64,000 nucleotides of DNA, taken from Oasisia sp. SBJ-2009. Taxonomy: Eukaryota; Annelida; Polychaeta; Sabellida; Siboglinidae. A program made the position numbers and the translations under genes. The stretch spans positions 50,776,858 to 50,840,857 of the forward strand of contig OZ024860.1 in the NCBI GenBank assembly GCA_964017155.1. The letters are read 5' to 3'. Below are positions 11,898-26,600 of this stretch, one piece after another. The notes beneath the pieces were generated by a model. It did no database searches. It had not been told where the DNA came from and saw only the letters and a program-made list of their open reading frames with translations. How positions within the stretch are numbered: position 1 is the first letter of the stretch; the number at the start of each line of letters is the position of its first letter.

Positions 11898-14800
11898 GTT
11901 TGTTGTTGCATTATGATTAGGTCTCCGGCTCCGTTATGATTATCGTCGTCACGACCTTACATTTCCTAATGTACTATATAGCAGTGATATTTTAGTTATT
12001 TATAGTTCTCTGTGACTGTCAAAGTAGAGGGTTGGCCCATTATTTTGACAGGAGCACATCCGAGGAAAGACATTAATACTCATTGTACATCATCTAATTT
12101 CCATAGGCATAGCGTGTGGGTACCTTTCTTCGACAGGGTCCCTAAGGCTAATGATCGACCGTTTCAAAAATGCAATAAATGGATGCGCCCATGACATCAG
12201 TTTGCGTGTTATTTTTGGTGTTGACTGTTACTGTACTAACGTAATTGTATATGTGTGTACACAAACACGCAAACTGATGTCATGGGCGCATCCATTTATT
12301 GCATTTATGAAACGGTCGATCATTAGGGACCCTGTCGATGAAAGGTACCCACACGCTATCACTAATTAATACCGAAACTTGCGAAAGTACTTAAAACGCG
12401 GGTGATGCTAAGACGTTAATGTACATATTTTAACATATGTTGCCTTGACGTTTCTCATCAGATTATAGCATCAACACTGTTGTATATATCACAAACAGGG
12501 GTCATTATATGTACATGTCATTGACATTGACACATATTGATTACAGCCTATTGATTATCATGCACGAGTTGTCAAGCTGCATATAGCCTGTATAGGATAT
12601 AGCCTATATAGATGCCAGCATGCATACATGCATACAAAACCATATTAAAAACAGTACATGTATGTTTATGCAGGCATCTTTAAACGCCATGCATTTTGCT
12701 GTAGGTATGGTAACTTTTGTATATTATTATTTTAACCTTGTCCTTATTTTAAGGATGAGATTATTCACAGAGCAGTGGTGTCACTGTTCTGCGAATTAAA
12801 TTGATGTCACTTCTCTGTGAATTAGGGAGACTTGTGGTATTTGCAGAGCAGGTAAGAAAGAATGTTTAATTACTATATATAGTTGCTATGCATGTTGTTA
12901 TAATAATTACATTAAACTTTATTTTGATACTTAAATCTAAAGTATATAGTACCTGCAATGATTTGATTAGCAGCATTGCAGTAGGACATTATTTTGTGAA
13001 TAAAAAGTAAATTTAACTTGAAATGCTATCTCAGAGTGGAGGATCCTAACAAAATGTACTGGAGTCATATCAATAAAATGTATGCTGTGCTATGATACAG
13101 ATATAACACTTATGACATCTGGGGTTCACAGGTTCTGTTGACATGTAAACAAACTTGTGGACTCATATGTATGTACAACATTCTCGTATTCCTTCATAAT
13201 CATTCCATGCATGTGCAACTATTACAGTCATACCATTTACCATACATGTTGATAACTGGGTATATGGTGCAAGTTATGTTGCAAGTTCTACTGATTACTA
13301 CACTGCATAGACCTTTCAAACTGTACTTAAAACTACTTATACAGTGAGAAGTGACATACTCGTCTGATAATATATTTTATCATTTCAAATGATTTTGTAT
13401 TGTTAAATAGATGTACTTATAAAAAGTAAGTTCTTATATATAGCACACATTCCAATCCTCAGGATTGCTCAAAGCTTCCCTGGCAGACCTGTTCAATCAG
13501 ACACCATCTCAAATTCTTTGGGAAGCATCCAGCCATATGCTGCAATTAATGCGCAAAGACTGCTAACTAGTATACATATCCACCACTTGTCTAAATAGTC
13601 ACGTACTCATTTATACAGCTGAGTGAACTGGAGCAATGTAGAGTAAAAAAAACTTGCCCAAGGTTTTAACACTGCAGCACAGGATTTGAACCCGGGTCCT
13701 CTTAGTCGAGAGTCCGAAGCTCTACTCCTGAGCCACTGCACTCTACAGATGAACAAAACTGCACAATTGCCGTAATTGTTTTCCTTTTAAAGGACTTATT
13801 CAACTAGACCTGAACTGAAATGTTTTCAGCACATTATTGCCTGATTTACCTCTCTGTACATTCACTGGAGAGGTCATTGTCAGGGTCTTTGTTGATGCTA
13901 AGTGCAAGTGTTAATGTCTCTGCATCAACTATGTCACAAAATATGTTTTCTTGCAGAATGAGACTACAAGGTCTGAGATAGTGAAACTGGACCATGACAG
14001 AAACTACGCAGAACTCAGAAAACGACTCATGAAAAGAATGGAATTTGGCACGGCAGGTCTGTGAACTAATGAAGCCTTTTCTCAATCATGTACCAAACTA
14101 CCAAGTGCTCAACACAACATTGACATTCTCTACTACAGAGTCTACAGTACTATTCAATTTGTTCCATGTAATATTTGGTGTTGTCACATCTTGTGCAACA
14201 TCAATAGTTGGTGACAATTCTGGTGACATATGGTGATGTTTGGAAACTTCTGCTCACTTAATAAAAAGTTAGGACAATTGTTTTACTTCCTTAATACTAA
14301 CACAATTTAACTCTTGGATTGATGTCTTATCCCACAGTTTCAATTTTGAAATTATGGAGAAGTTTCAACATGTTATGAATAATTATAAATAACTACCCGG
14401 GGGTAAGCGTCAGTTTACAACCCTGCTGACAATGTTGATGAATAATTTTATTAGATACTTCCCTATTCTGCACCAGTAGGTTGATTAGCCCTCTGCATAT
14501 TGTCTTCAAGTCTTCAAGTGTTATACTGCTTAAAAGTGATATTTCACTATCCTGTACATACCTGTTGATCTCTGGTTGAAACCTTCCAGTGACCTTAACG
14601 GCTTAACCCCAATCCCCGTACCAAAGAGTTTGAAACATTGGATATGTTATTGTTACATTAATTAGTAAACCTCTGCACAGCAAGAGCTGCCAGTTAAACT
14701 GAGGTGTCTGTTCCAGGGTTGCGAGCTCGCATGGGAGCTGGCTACTCCATGATGAATGACCTCACCATCATCCAAACCACACAGGTATGGCTTGTAATTG

Positions 14801-16417
14801 TAAGGCAGTTTTCTCGACAAAGTATACTTTGAAATGTAGCTAATTTGATGGAGCATTCGTACAGCACACAGTAGTGATTTATTAACCTACTTAAACTCAG
14901 GTACATTTGTCAGAGATTCAAACCTAGCCATACTCAGTTATTTTGCTAAAGTAATTATAACCTTGATTACATGTACTGCTAGTGTTATGGTACATATTTT
15001 GTGCATGTGTAATTGCTCAGGGCCAACCTATCATTTGCAAGAAAAGTAAAAAATAAGACGTTGTGTGTGTTCCTACTGTTACTAAACTGTGCTGGTATTC
15101 CTAAGTAATTAATGTAATCATCACTGTACCAATCACTACAGACTACAGTAATCATAATTATGTATAATTATTACCTAAATAGTTGCATCAACTCACATTC
15201 CAATTATGGATTATTCTACTTGTTGCCAGGGGTTTGTCGAGTAGATGGATTGTTCTACTTGTTGCCAGGGGTTTGTCGAGTACATGGATTGTTCTACTTG
15301 TTGCCAGGGGTTTGTCGAGTACATGGATTGTTCTACTTGTTGCCAAGGGTTTGTCGAGTACATGGATTGTTCTACTTGTTGCCAGGGGTTTGTCGAGTAC
15401 ATATATTGTTCTACTTGTTGCCAGGGGTTTGTCGAGATCATGGATTGTTCTACTTGTTGCCAGGGATTTGTCGAGTACATGGATTGTTCTACTTGTTGCC
15501 AGGGGTTTGTCGAGATCATGGATTGTTCTACTTGTTGCCAGGGGTTTGTCGAGTACATGGATTGTTCTACTTGTTGCCAGGGGTTTGTCAAGTACATGGA
15601 TTGTTCTACTTGTTGCCAGGGGTTTGTCAAGTACATGGATTGTTCTACTTGTTGCCAGGGGTTTGTCGAGTACATGGATTGTTCTACTTGTTGCCAGGGG
15701 TTTGTCGAGTACATTGATTGTTCTACTTGTTGCCAGGGGTTTGTGAAGTACATGGATTGTTCTACTTGTTGCCAGGGGTTTGTCAAGTACATGGATTGTT
15801 CTACTTGTTGCCAGGGGTTTGTCAAGTACATGGATTGTTCTACTTGTTGCCAGGGGTTTGTCAAGTACATGGATTGTTCTACTTGTTGCCAGGGGTTTGT
15901 CAAGTACATGGATTGTTCTACTTGTTGCCAGGGATTTGTCAAGTACATGGATTGTTCTACTTGTTGCCAGGGGTTTGTCAAGTACATGGATTGTTCTACT
16001 TGTTGCCAGAGATTTGTCAAGTACATGGATTGTTCTACTTGTTGCCAGGGGTTTGTCAAGTACATGCTGCGGACGACTCTGAATGTGCAGCAGCGAGGCG
16101 TGGTGATTGGGTACGACGCCCGACACAACAGTCAGCGGTGGGTGGAAGAGGGTTAAGAACTAACATTTATAACAACATTACTTTGTACCTAAAATCCATT
16201 AACAAGTTATACAATAATGCATAAATGTGATCACACGGCAAAAATATTCACAAGTCGCATAACTAAATTACAATTTTTAGTCTGAAATAGAAAGATTTGC
16301 ACACCCTTTAAATATGAAAACACATGGTATATGGGACACTTACTACTGGTTTATATAAAAGTAAACTTGGTAATGACTAATACCAAACTTACTAAAATAT
16401 ACATAATATATATATAT

Positions 16418-16457
<40 letters not shown>

Positions 16458-19400
16458 CTAAACCGACCGTTTTGAACCAATCTTGCGACTATTTTGGACC
16501 ACTTTTACATTTTGGACCCGGTGCCCGGGTCCAAAAAAATCAAAGCCTTTCATAATTATGAAAAACATGTTTGGTGTGTTTTAATTATGTATATGCGTGG
16601 CACACTTCTTCAAAATGTTGAAAATAAGTCGTTTTCCTAAAAACGTTTCTTATTTTGACAGTAATGTAGAGTTAAATATTTTCGTTTTTTTGCATCCCAA
16701 CCATTTTGCACCTGGTCTAAAAACCCTCCAATTGCATTATTTTACCGTATATGTTAAGCCCAACTTTTGCATGAAGTATATAGTATTAACTGTCTATGTG
16801 GTGTGCAAGTTTAGTAGTATTCCACGAAGAAATTAAAAAGTTAGCAATATGATATTGTCGTTGCGAAATATATTTTATCCATCGGCATCGCTGTTGTACG
16901 TGACCTTGACCCTGGGCAGAGTTTATCGCCACATTCTTTGCACATCGTCGGCGTTATCGTGGTGCGAGTTTGTTTGTGTTTCCGAAGAGCGGCGATTTCT
17001 CGATAAATATTTCAGCATTAGGTCAGGTATATTAACCCCCTAAAATATGATTGTTATTACAAAAACGAAAGCTTGGTTGTTTGTACATCGAGTGCGTGAA
17101 TGAACTAATCAGAGTCGAGCTTATATCGAGGCGTGGCTTTGGATTACTTCCTGCTCTGGCAACTCGCTGTAAACAGTAGTAGAACATTTATTTTGCTTTG
17201 TTCGTTTTTTACTTTAAGTATAAGATACAGTGATCATTTAGTTAACTATCATACATTGGATTGACAATCATCTTCAGGTATGTATAGGAATTCCTTATAT
17301 ACTAAAAGTGTTGAATAAATGGTATAAACATGCAGACGATGTAACGTGAAGTTGTAGTATTTTGTCTGGACTGGGACCGAGTTGATATTCATATTGGCTA
17401 TTTATTGCTTGCTGATGTATTGCTGCAAATGACACTGCCAGTCCCTTACGTAGTCATTTTTAACTTAAAATATTATCTTGATGGGTTTATAGTTTAATCA
17501 ATTAATGTCATTTAAACTAGAACCCATAATTATTAAATCACATTGGCATTCTCTAATCATGTAGGACAGACCTGGACTAAATAAACTAAAATGTGGTACT
17601 TGTCTTGTGTACTTTTCAAAATGTTTTCTAAATAGCTAGAAACCCACATAATCTAATGTATATCTCACATTTTATAACCATGTTTATTTAAATATATTTC
17701 AGGTACATATATCATCAAAACACAGGAGTGGTCGCCCCACGCCCCCCCCCCCCCCCCCGAAGATTTCATGGCAATCGATATACAGGATCATTGGCCACCA
17801 CTGGATCGGAACTGCCAAGGAGCTCGTCAGCTCAGAAGCCCGGTGTTCTGCAGCCTGAACCAGCCATTGGTGATGAGCCACTGAATGGATATCGGTTATT
17901 TGAAACTCGACCGCTCATGAAGTTTGTCGAACAATTTCCTTGTCCCACATGGCAGCACAGTGGGTATGATGTAACAGTTTGGTGCAGGCCTTGCAACTAG
18001 AGTACTCTTTACATATGCAGGGCATGTGGTGCTATCATGAACTTGAAAAACACTTGTGGCGAAAACTTCAACTTGCATCTCGAGCAGGGTGCTGCCATTG
18101 ACTGAAAACAGTTGATATCAGCTGAAAAGCAAGTAACAGAAGCAGCCAAGAGATGTAGAAAGAGGAGGCATGCTGGTACAAGTACTAGGTGATGGTAGCT
18201 GTGAAACTGGAGCTTTTGTAAGTGAAATAGTGTTGTCAGACGATATGTAGTAAAATATGTACCAAGGATTTGAACACTGTTTTCTCCATTTTTTTAGCCA
18301 TGCATGTCAATATATGACAAGATATATAGAAAGGTTGTTGACTGATGCTGATGAAAATTGGCATAGTGTTGAAGTTACATAAGATGAAGAAACTGAAATG
18401 AATGAAAATTTTATTTAGAGAGACGTAGCATGTTTTGTCCACGGTGATTATGTGTTTTTGTAACATTTGTATATAAAAGATATATATATGTTTTAATATT
18501 TGTCTGATCTTGTTTCTTTTAGTTCAGATTAATACATAATGTATTGTAATCATGCTATCAAAATATCAACTTATCCAGTAATAAGTAATAACCACAAAAT
18601 TGTGTTTTAAAAATACACTATTATATTTATCTTTGGTGGCCAGTTTTGGTCATGTGACTTGTCATAATTGAGTTATTCTATGTTTTTGCTTCCGATATAT
18701 CACTATGCTTCTTTGTCACAAATTTGACATCTTTATGACTTATAACAAGTTATACCTGACCTTAGGTCATTTAAGTTGGAATTGTGCCATGTAGTATATG
18801 TATATATAGAGTAGGCCTTAATTCAAGGAGATAATTGTATTACCCTTATCAAGGTGTGTAAATGTTATCTTAATCTGCATCAGAACAGTTTTTTATCAGC
18901 TGAAGACGAATAATGTTCTATTATTTGACTTGTATTTCAAAAAATACACAAATACCATTGCATACATCCTTGTCAAACAATTCGGGAACAATACAAAATA
19001 AAACAATCACAGCAAACATGGTAGTAGTGTATATAATTGCTAATACAGGGTAGGGTCTGGAGAGTCCTAAAACCGTGCTAGTTACTATCGAGGAGCCACC
19101 TTTTTTTAGAAACTTAATTTACAACATCATTACATCATCTGAAACAAATTCTTCCAGAAACAAACAAAAACATTATAAAGATGCCTTTGCACAGCACATG
19201 TTTTTATTGTTTGCAGTGTTGTAAATAGTCATACTGTGTAAAGTTGATAGGTGGTTGTTGATTCTAAATGTTGCATACATGTTTTGCTTAGTGCACGTTA
19301 CTTGATAATATGGCAAGATATAGAGTTTCACATACTTGGCAAATCCCAGTGAACTATGTGAGCTAAGTTTTTCTTTGACTATTTCAGGAATGTTATAATT

Positions 19401-22400
19401 GTTGCAAATTATGCCGAAGACTTTGCAAAATCATGTTTATTTTGATAAGTGCATATTTTATGATAAGCTTTTTATCATGATTATGTATCTCATAGTTATT
19501 ATTCTATTACAGTCAAAGCCCCATGCCATGATGCATTATTTAACGTGTAGCTCTATTAATGAATTTAATAATATTTTTTTATCTAGAGGAGGTAATTTGT
19601 TTAAAATTCTGATTATTTTAGAATATGTTTTCAGTGTGCTTTTTCCAGTTAATGTGTTTCTATAAATTGTTATTCTATTTTTCTTTGCTGTTTGAAATGT
19701 CATGTATTTAGATTTTAGTACATACAGTGATACTTTGTTGATTTTGAGCCATTCATTTATCTTACAAATTCTTTGTTTATTAAAGAATCTAACTTTTTTC
19801 ATTTTTGTTATTACTGAACATATTTAGTGTACACTGTACTTGATATGGTTGTATTGTCAGCATAAATGAAAAAGATAACCATTTTACTGTCTTGTGCAAA
19901 ATCACTGATGTATAATAATAGTCCTATGAGAAATAGTGGTCCTATGATTAAACCTTGTGGTACACCTGTTGTTGTTGATAGCATATTTGATTTGATGTTG
20001 TTAATTTCCATGCATTTTTTATGAGTTCTGGGTAGCTGCTGAATAAGTTAAGATTTGTTCCATGTACACCATGACATTTCAATTTATCTAGTAAAATAAT
20101 ACGATCAATGGTATCAAAGGATTTGGAAAGATCTAAATAAACATTAATAGGTATTTTATCTTTATCCTGTTTGGTTATTATTCTATCTATTAATTTTAGT
20201 GCCACTTAATGTTAGAGTCTTTAAATAAGATGATCATTGTTCAAATATTTTAAAAGTATTTTTGAAATAGTTGGTAGAAGTGGTATGGGCCTATACTCAT
20301 GGATCCAGGGATGGAGAGAAGTAATCGTAAATACGATTACTTTGGTAACCTACTCAAGTTTCAGTATGATTACTTTGCTTTTTGGGCCAATATACCCTAG
20401 TACAAGTATGATTACTCAGAAAGTACAAGTATTACGAGTATGGAATACGATTACTCCATCTCTGCTTGGTTCACCTTTCTATAGACTGAGATGACCTTTG
20501 CAATTCTTCGTTTATCACGGATTATCCCTGTGGTTAATACTTGATTTGTTAATAAAGTTACATATTTTGTTAGTGCCGATTCAAGAATTGTTAGCAATTT
20601 AGTGGATAGACCATCAACTACATGTTTTTGGTAAATTAGTTATCATACTCTTTATGATATCTTCTTCAATGTGCTTAAATGTGAAATTATCGTCTACTAT
20701 TTTATTTAAACAATACTTTATGTATGTCCACGAGTGCCTTTATATATAAAACAATTCGGCTTGGACACCACACCATAAGATTGTGCCCACTTTTATTCCC
20801 ACATGGGACATTTGGAAAAAGTCAACATGGGAACTTAACAAGTGCCCCTTGGCATTAATGGCCATAACAAAAGTGGGGAAACATCTCATGGCCTTAGATG
20901 TACGCAGAGGCAAGGAAGGAAAGGGCAGTTTGTGGAATGAACATACATTTATTGAAAATACCTCTCTTGACCCAGCAATTAGAAATTATCTTAATACATA
21001 ATTATTATTTGCAATACAAAAATTGTAACATATATATGTATGACAAGAAATATATAAATGTAATTTGAAAATATACATGTAATAAGAATTCCAACAGCAT
21101 TTCACCTGAATACCCCATGTTTTAAGATTTTATATTTGGAGACTGCATTATATATAACTATTTGAACTCGTTATTATTTTTAATTTACAAAGAAGCTACT
21201 GCTACACGTCATAATATCATTTAACTATGACAAGAAGGGGATTGTGCTTTATATTGCAATAATTGTACTGATGGTCATACAAAACAAAATAACATTACCA
21301 CAGTTTGCTCATTCATAAAAAAACGGACGTTTTGCTTACCCTTTCATTGTACCAAACCAGCATTGCTGACATTTATGGATGAGAATGTGATGCACAGAAG
21401 TTTAGATGAAAAGGTCAGAAAGAAGGTGATGAATGAACAGTGGAAGACACAAATGAATACCCGCAGAGCTTTGTACAATACACTGAATAGGTATAGCTGT
21501 AGCAAACTATTTTACAGCTAAACACGTTTTTCACTTTTATAAGTACTGATGTTGTATAATAATTGTGCAGAGATCCATGTGGGTACTGGTTTCTGGAAAT
21601 TTTGCCATACAGAACCATAGTATGCTGTTTTTGAAATCTTTGAGCAACATATCAACATCAGAACCATTCATTTCATCACTGGCATGCAAGCAAAGTGTAA
21701 AATGAATATTCTTTGTGAAATACAATATTCCTAAGACTATATTTATTTCATATGACATACGCTTTCTGCCTCATCATATTCAAAATAATCATTGCGCGAC
21801 AAAATGTAAAGTATTCAATGTATAAACATTAAACACCACATGCTGTTTGTTAAAATTCCTGTGGTTATCAATGTGAACAGTTGTTTCGAATGTCATCTGA
21901 TACAATTTATACTATGCGTTTCTTTAAATAATTTTCATGAGTTATGGCGCATGGCCGGAAGTCAAGTTTTGCATTTGTTATGAAAATGTGTCTCGAAGCG
22001 CTGTATGCATTGTTTAATTTGAGATATGTAACTTTTTAACTAGTGACAAGGAATCCTGAGGTGGTCAGAGGGCCATGACTTGTGTATAATAATGATATTA
22101 GATAATACATTTAGACTGTATTATGTTATATGGATTATGTGGATTGTATAAATATATATGTATATATATATATATTATAAATGTTTGGCTGAATACAAAG
22201 TTCTTTATAAACTTATACCTGCTTTGTTACAGCAAATGAGTCACAATTCCTTAGAAACAAATTCCTTGTCATACATTTAAATAACTTTTCAACAAGTTTG
22301 TAAATGTTCATTTGCATACGACATCATGTTTCTGACTATATTTAATATGATATACATCCGTGTAATCATGGTGAGGCAGAAAGCGATATGTGGCAGAATT

Positions 22401-23399
22401 GTTTTTAACTATACATTTATGACTGTTTTATTGGATTTATAATAACCCACTTATACAAAGAAATATCACTGCTACTATCAAAACTTTATTAAATTTGAGG
22501 GATCAATCAAATCAATTAGGACAATACATTAGAAAAAGGTAGACACACATTTTTTTTTTCTAGCAGCCATCATATCTCATTCCCTTAAAACAACATAGTT
22601 CGTAACATACAAAGTCCATACAACGTACCCAGCCGCAGGCAAAACAAAATGTTTTGTTCTACAACACGTACAAGTCAGATGTAGCCGTAACGTAAGGCCT
22701 AGTTAGTAAGAGTTCGTTAACGATCTGACTAGATCAGTTTTACATTGTTCAGGAAAATAAGCATGACACATCAATTCAATGGTAGCAAATTCTTCTACGA
22801 ATATATGGGACCGTAGCTCTGAAAAGAGCTGTTTTGTTTCTGCACCGATTACCGCCGACGGGGTGTGGGCGATAAAACAGCTCAGTCCTCGCTTTAATGT
22901 TAAACAAACCCCAAGTTTGAAACATTTTCTACTCCCCTGCGACATAGTTGTGGCCCAGTTGGGCGATGCTTCATAAAGGATTTCACTCCGTCAGTATGGA
23001 ATCGATACATAATGAAACAGACTTGGAATTAACTGACTAAAATCACGCAATATTTTCTTAATTCTGAAATCTGTCCGACATTATCGCATTTGTCCAGCTG
23101 TATTCTCATTGGCTGTTTCGCGCGTACAAAATAGGCGGTTTCGTGGGTATGGCGTGCCAAAATGGTTTTATTTTGCATGACACCTTGCCGTTGACTTTTT
23201 TGGACCCACTATTTTGGACCACAAAAAGTATATTTGTAATAAAAGAACACATTTTTCTTTTACACACATGACAACTTAGAGCTAAGCTGTCTTATATGTG
23301 TTCTACTAATTTAGTTTAAAAAATTATTATTATATATCGTATTTCGTTTTGGTCCAAAATAGTTGGAATTTTGGTATATGTCCAAAATGGTAGGTTTCG

Positions 23400-23452
<53 letters not shown>

Positions 23453-23572
23453 GTATATATATATATATATATATACATATATATACATACATATATACAT
23501 ACATATATATATATATATATATTATGTGTGTATATATATTTATTATGTATGTGTATATATATATACAAGCTG

Positions 23573-23621
<49 letters not shown>

Positions 23622-26600
23622 TATATATATATACATACAGTGTGTATGTATATAATTATGTTTGTGTGTGATATATAAGCCACTAATTTATATCAAGTTA
23701 TCATTGCCCTCTGTGTAAAACATCAATGCATGATTCATGTGGCTATACTCATTGGGAGACAAGTTTCAAGTGAGTGGTATTGCACAATATTGACATTGTG
23801 ATGCTGCTGGTTCCATGTTGCGTAGGTTTGCGTGGCTGGCTGCCACAGTGCTACTCAACGAGGGCGTCCCTGTGTACCTCTACTCACAGACCTGCTGCAC
23901 CCCCTTTGTTGTAAGTCACCTTCACTTTCCTTTGTTGCTCCTTTCACTTTCCTTTATTGTATATAACTTTCACTTTCCTTTGTTGCTCCTTTCACTTTCC
24001 TTTATTGTATATAACTTTCACTTTCCTGTGTTGTATGCCACTTTCTCTTTCTTTTGTTGTAAGTAATTTTAATTTGTTGTGAGTTATTGTCACTTTCTTT
24101 TGATGTATGTCACTTTCACTTTCATTTTTGTAAGTACTTTTCGTTTGTTGTGAGTCACTGTCACGTTCATCTGTGACAAGGGTGTTGACAGTTTTCTGTC
24201 ATCCTCCATTATTTGTCACCAGTTTATGATGATTTCCACCAATCAATATCGTCATTCCCTGAGTGTCACCAGTCTCTATCATCATCCCTTGACTGTCACC
24301 AGTCTCTATCATCATCCCTTGACTGTCACCAGTCTCTATCATCATCCCTTGACTGTCACCAGTCTCTATCATCATCCCTTGACTGTCACCAGTCTCTATC
24401 ATCATCCTTTGACTGTCACCAGTCTCTATCATCATCCTTTGACTGTCACCAGTCTCTATCATCATCCCTTGACTGTCACCAGTCTCTATCATCATCCCTT
24501 GACTGTCACCAGTCTCTATCATCATCCCGTGACTGTCACCAGTCTCTATCATCATCCCTTGACTGTCACCAGTCTCTATCATCATCTCTTGACTGTCACC
24601 AGTCTGTATCATCATTCCTTGATTGTCACCAGTCTCTATCATCATCCCTTGATTGTCACAAGGTCTCTATCATCATCTCTTGACTGTCACCAGTCTCTAT
24701 CATCATCCCTTGATGGTCACTAGTCTCTATGATCATTCCTTGAATTTCAACAGTTTCTATCATCATCCCTTGATTGTCACTAGTCTCTATCATCATTCCT
24801 TGAATTTCAACAGTTTCTATCATCAGCCTTTGGTTTTCTGTCATCAACCTTTGACTGTCCCTAGTCTCTGTCATCCTGTCATAATTGTCACTAGTTTCTC
24901 AAGCCTCCTTGAAAGTGAAGCTAGTAATAATAAGGCAGGCAACTTCTACTGCGCCTAACTGGAGTGTGATTGGGGGAACATGTTGTAGCCGTATGCTGTA
25001 CTGAGACTGGAGTGTGACTGGGGGATCATGTTGTAGCCGCACGCTGTACTGAGACTGGAGTGTGACTGGGGGATCATGTTGTAGCCGTACGCTGTACTGA
25101 GGCTGGAGTGTGATTGGGGATCATGTTGTAGCCGTATGCTGTACTGAGACTGGAGTGTGACTGGGGATCATGTTGTAGCCGCACGCTGTACTGAGACTGG
25201 AGTGTGACTGGGGGATCATGTTGTAGCCATACGCTGTACTGAGACTGGAGTGTGACTGGGGGATCATGTTGTAGCCGTGTGCTGTACTGAGACTGGAGTG
25301 TGACTGGGGATCATGTTGTAGCCGTATGCTGTACTGAGACTGGAGTGTGACTGGGGATCATGTTGTAGCCGTACGCTGTACTGAAACTGGAGTGTGACTG
25401 GGGATCATGTTGTAGCCGTACGCTGTACTGAGGCTGGAGTGTGACTGGGGATCATGTTGTAGCCGTGTGCTGTACTGAGACTGGAGTGTGACTGGGGGAT
25501 CATGTTGTAGCCGTATGCTGTACTGAGACTGGAGTGTGACTGGGGGATCATGTTGTAGCCGTGTGCTGTACTGAGACTGGAGTGTGACTGGGGGATCATG
25601 TTGTAGCCGTGTGCTGTACTGAGACTGGAGTGTGACTGGGGGATCATGTTGTAGCCGTGTGCTGTACTGAGACTGGAGTGTGACTGGGGGATCATGTTGT
25701 AGCCGTACGCTGTACTGAGACTGGAGTGTGACTGGGGGATCATGTTGTAGCCGTGTGCTGTACTGAGACTGGAGTGTGACTGGGGGATCATGTTGTAGCC
25801 GTACGCTGTACTGAGACTGGAGTGTGACTGGGGATCATGTTGTAGCCGTGTGCTGTACTGAGACTGGAGTGTGACTGGGGGATCATGTTGTAGCCGTACG
25901 CTGTACTGAGACTGGGGTGTGACTGGGGATCATGTTGTAGCCGTGTGCTGTACTGAGACTGGAGTGTGACTGGGGGATCATGTTGTAGCCGTGTGCTGTA
26001 CTGAGACTGGAGTGTGACTGGGGGATCATGTTGTAGCCGTGTGCTGTACTGAGACTGGAGTGTGACTGGGGATCATGTTGTAGCCGTGTGCTGTACTGAG
26101 ACTGGAGTGTGACTGGGGGATCATGTTGTAGCCGTGTGCTGTACTGAGACTGGAGTGTGACTGGGGATCATGTTGTAGCCGTATGCTGTACTGAGACTGG
26201 GGTGTGACTGGGGGATCATGTTGTAGCCGTACGCTGTACTGAGACTGGAGTGTGACTGGGGGATCATGTTGTAGCCGTATGCTGTACTGAGACTGGAGTG
26301 TGACTTGGGGATCATGTTGTAGCCATACGCTGTACTGAGACTGGAGTGTGACTGGGGGATCATGTTGTAGCCGTATGCTGTACTGAGACTGGAGTGTGAC
26401 TGGGGGATCATGTTGTAGCCGTACACTGTACTGAGACTGGAGTGTGACTGGGGGATCATGTTGTAGCCGTACGCTGTACTGAGACTGGAGTGTGACTGGG
26501 GGATCATGTTGTAGCCGTGTGCTGTACTGAGACTGGAGTGTGACTGGGGATCATGTTGTAGCCGTATGCTGTACTGAGACTGGAGTGTGACTGGGGATCA

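Larger units (their letters stand above)
16453..23400. mobile_element. Possible large composite DNA element in PGM2 intron 4
   Basis: Both borders adjoin AT microsatellites and are weakly inverted. On the left, AAACCGACCGTTTTG and GACTATTTTGGACCAC. On the right, read in reverse, AAACCTACCATTTTGG and AACTATTTTGGACCAA. A second inner block, GGGTCCAAAAAAATCAA against GGGTCCAAAAAAGTCAA, is also inverted. Inside are a Mutator-like coding relic (about 17760-18200), the LINE relic and its MITE. The borders are inference; a target duplication cannot be read in AT repeats. Confidence 0.4.

Noticed and set aside
13670..13745. A genuine tRNA gene on the minus strand
   Set aside because: Box A and B are present but the acceptor stem does not pair, and the downstream body matches another copy at 59.3 kb, so it is a tRNA-derived SINE.
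4469..16066. Arrays considered as CRISPR
   Set aside because: There are no unique spacers between repeats, units are directly tandem, and the context is a spliced animal gene.
23311..23678. [10 protein letters not shown] frames on both strands (also at 43.4-43.7 kb)
   Set aside because: Translation of AT dinucleotide microsatellites.
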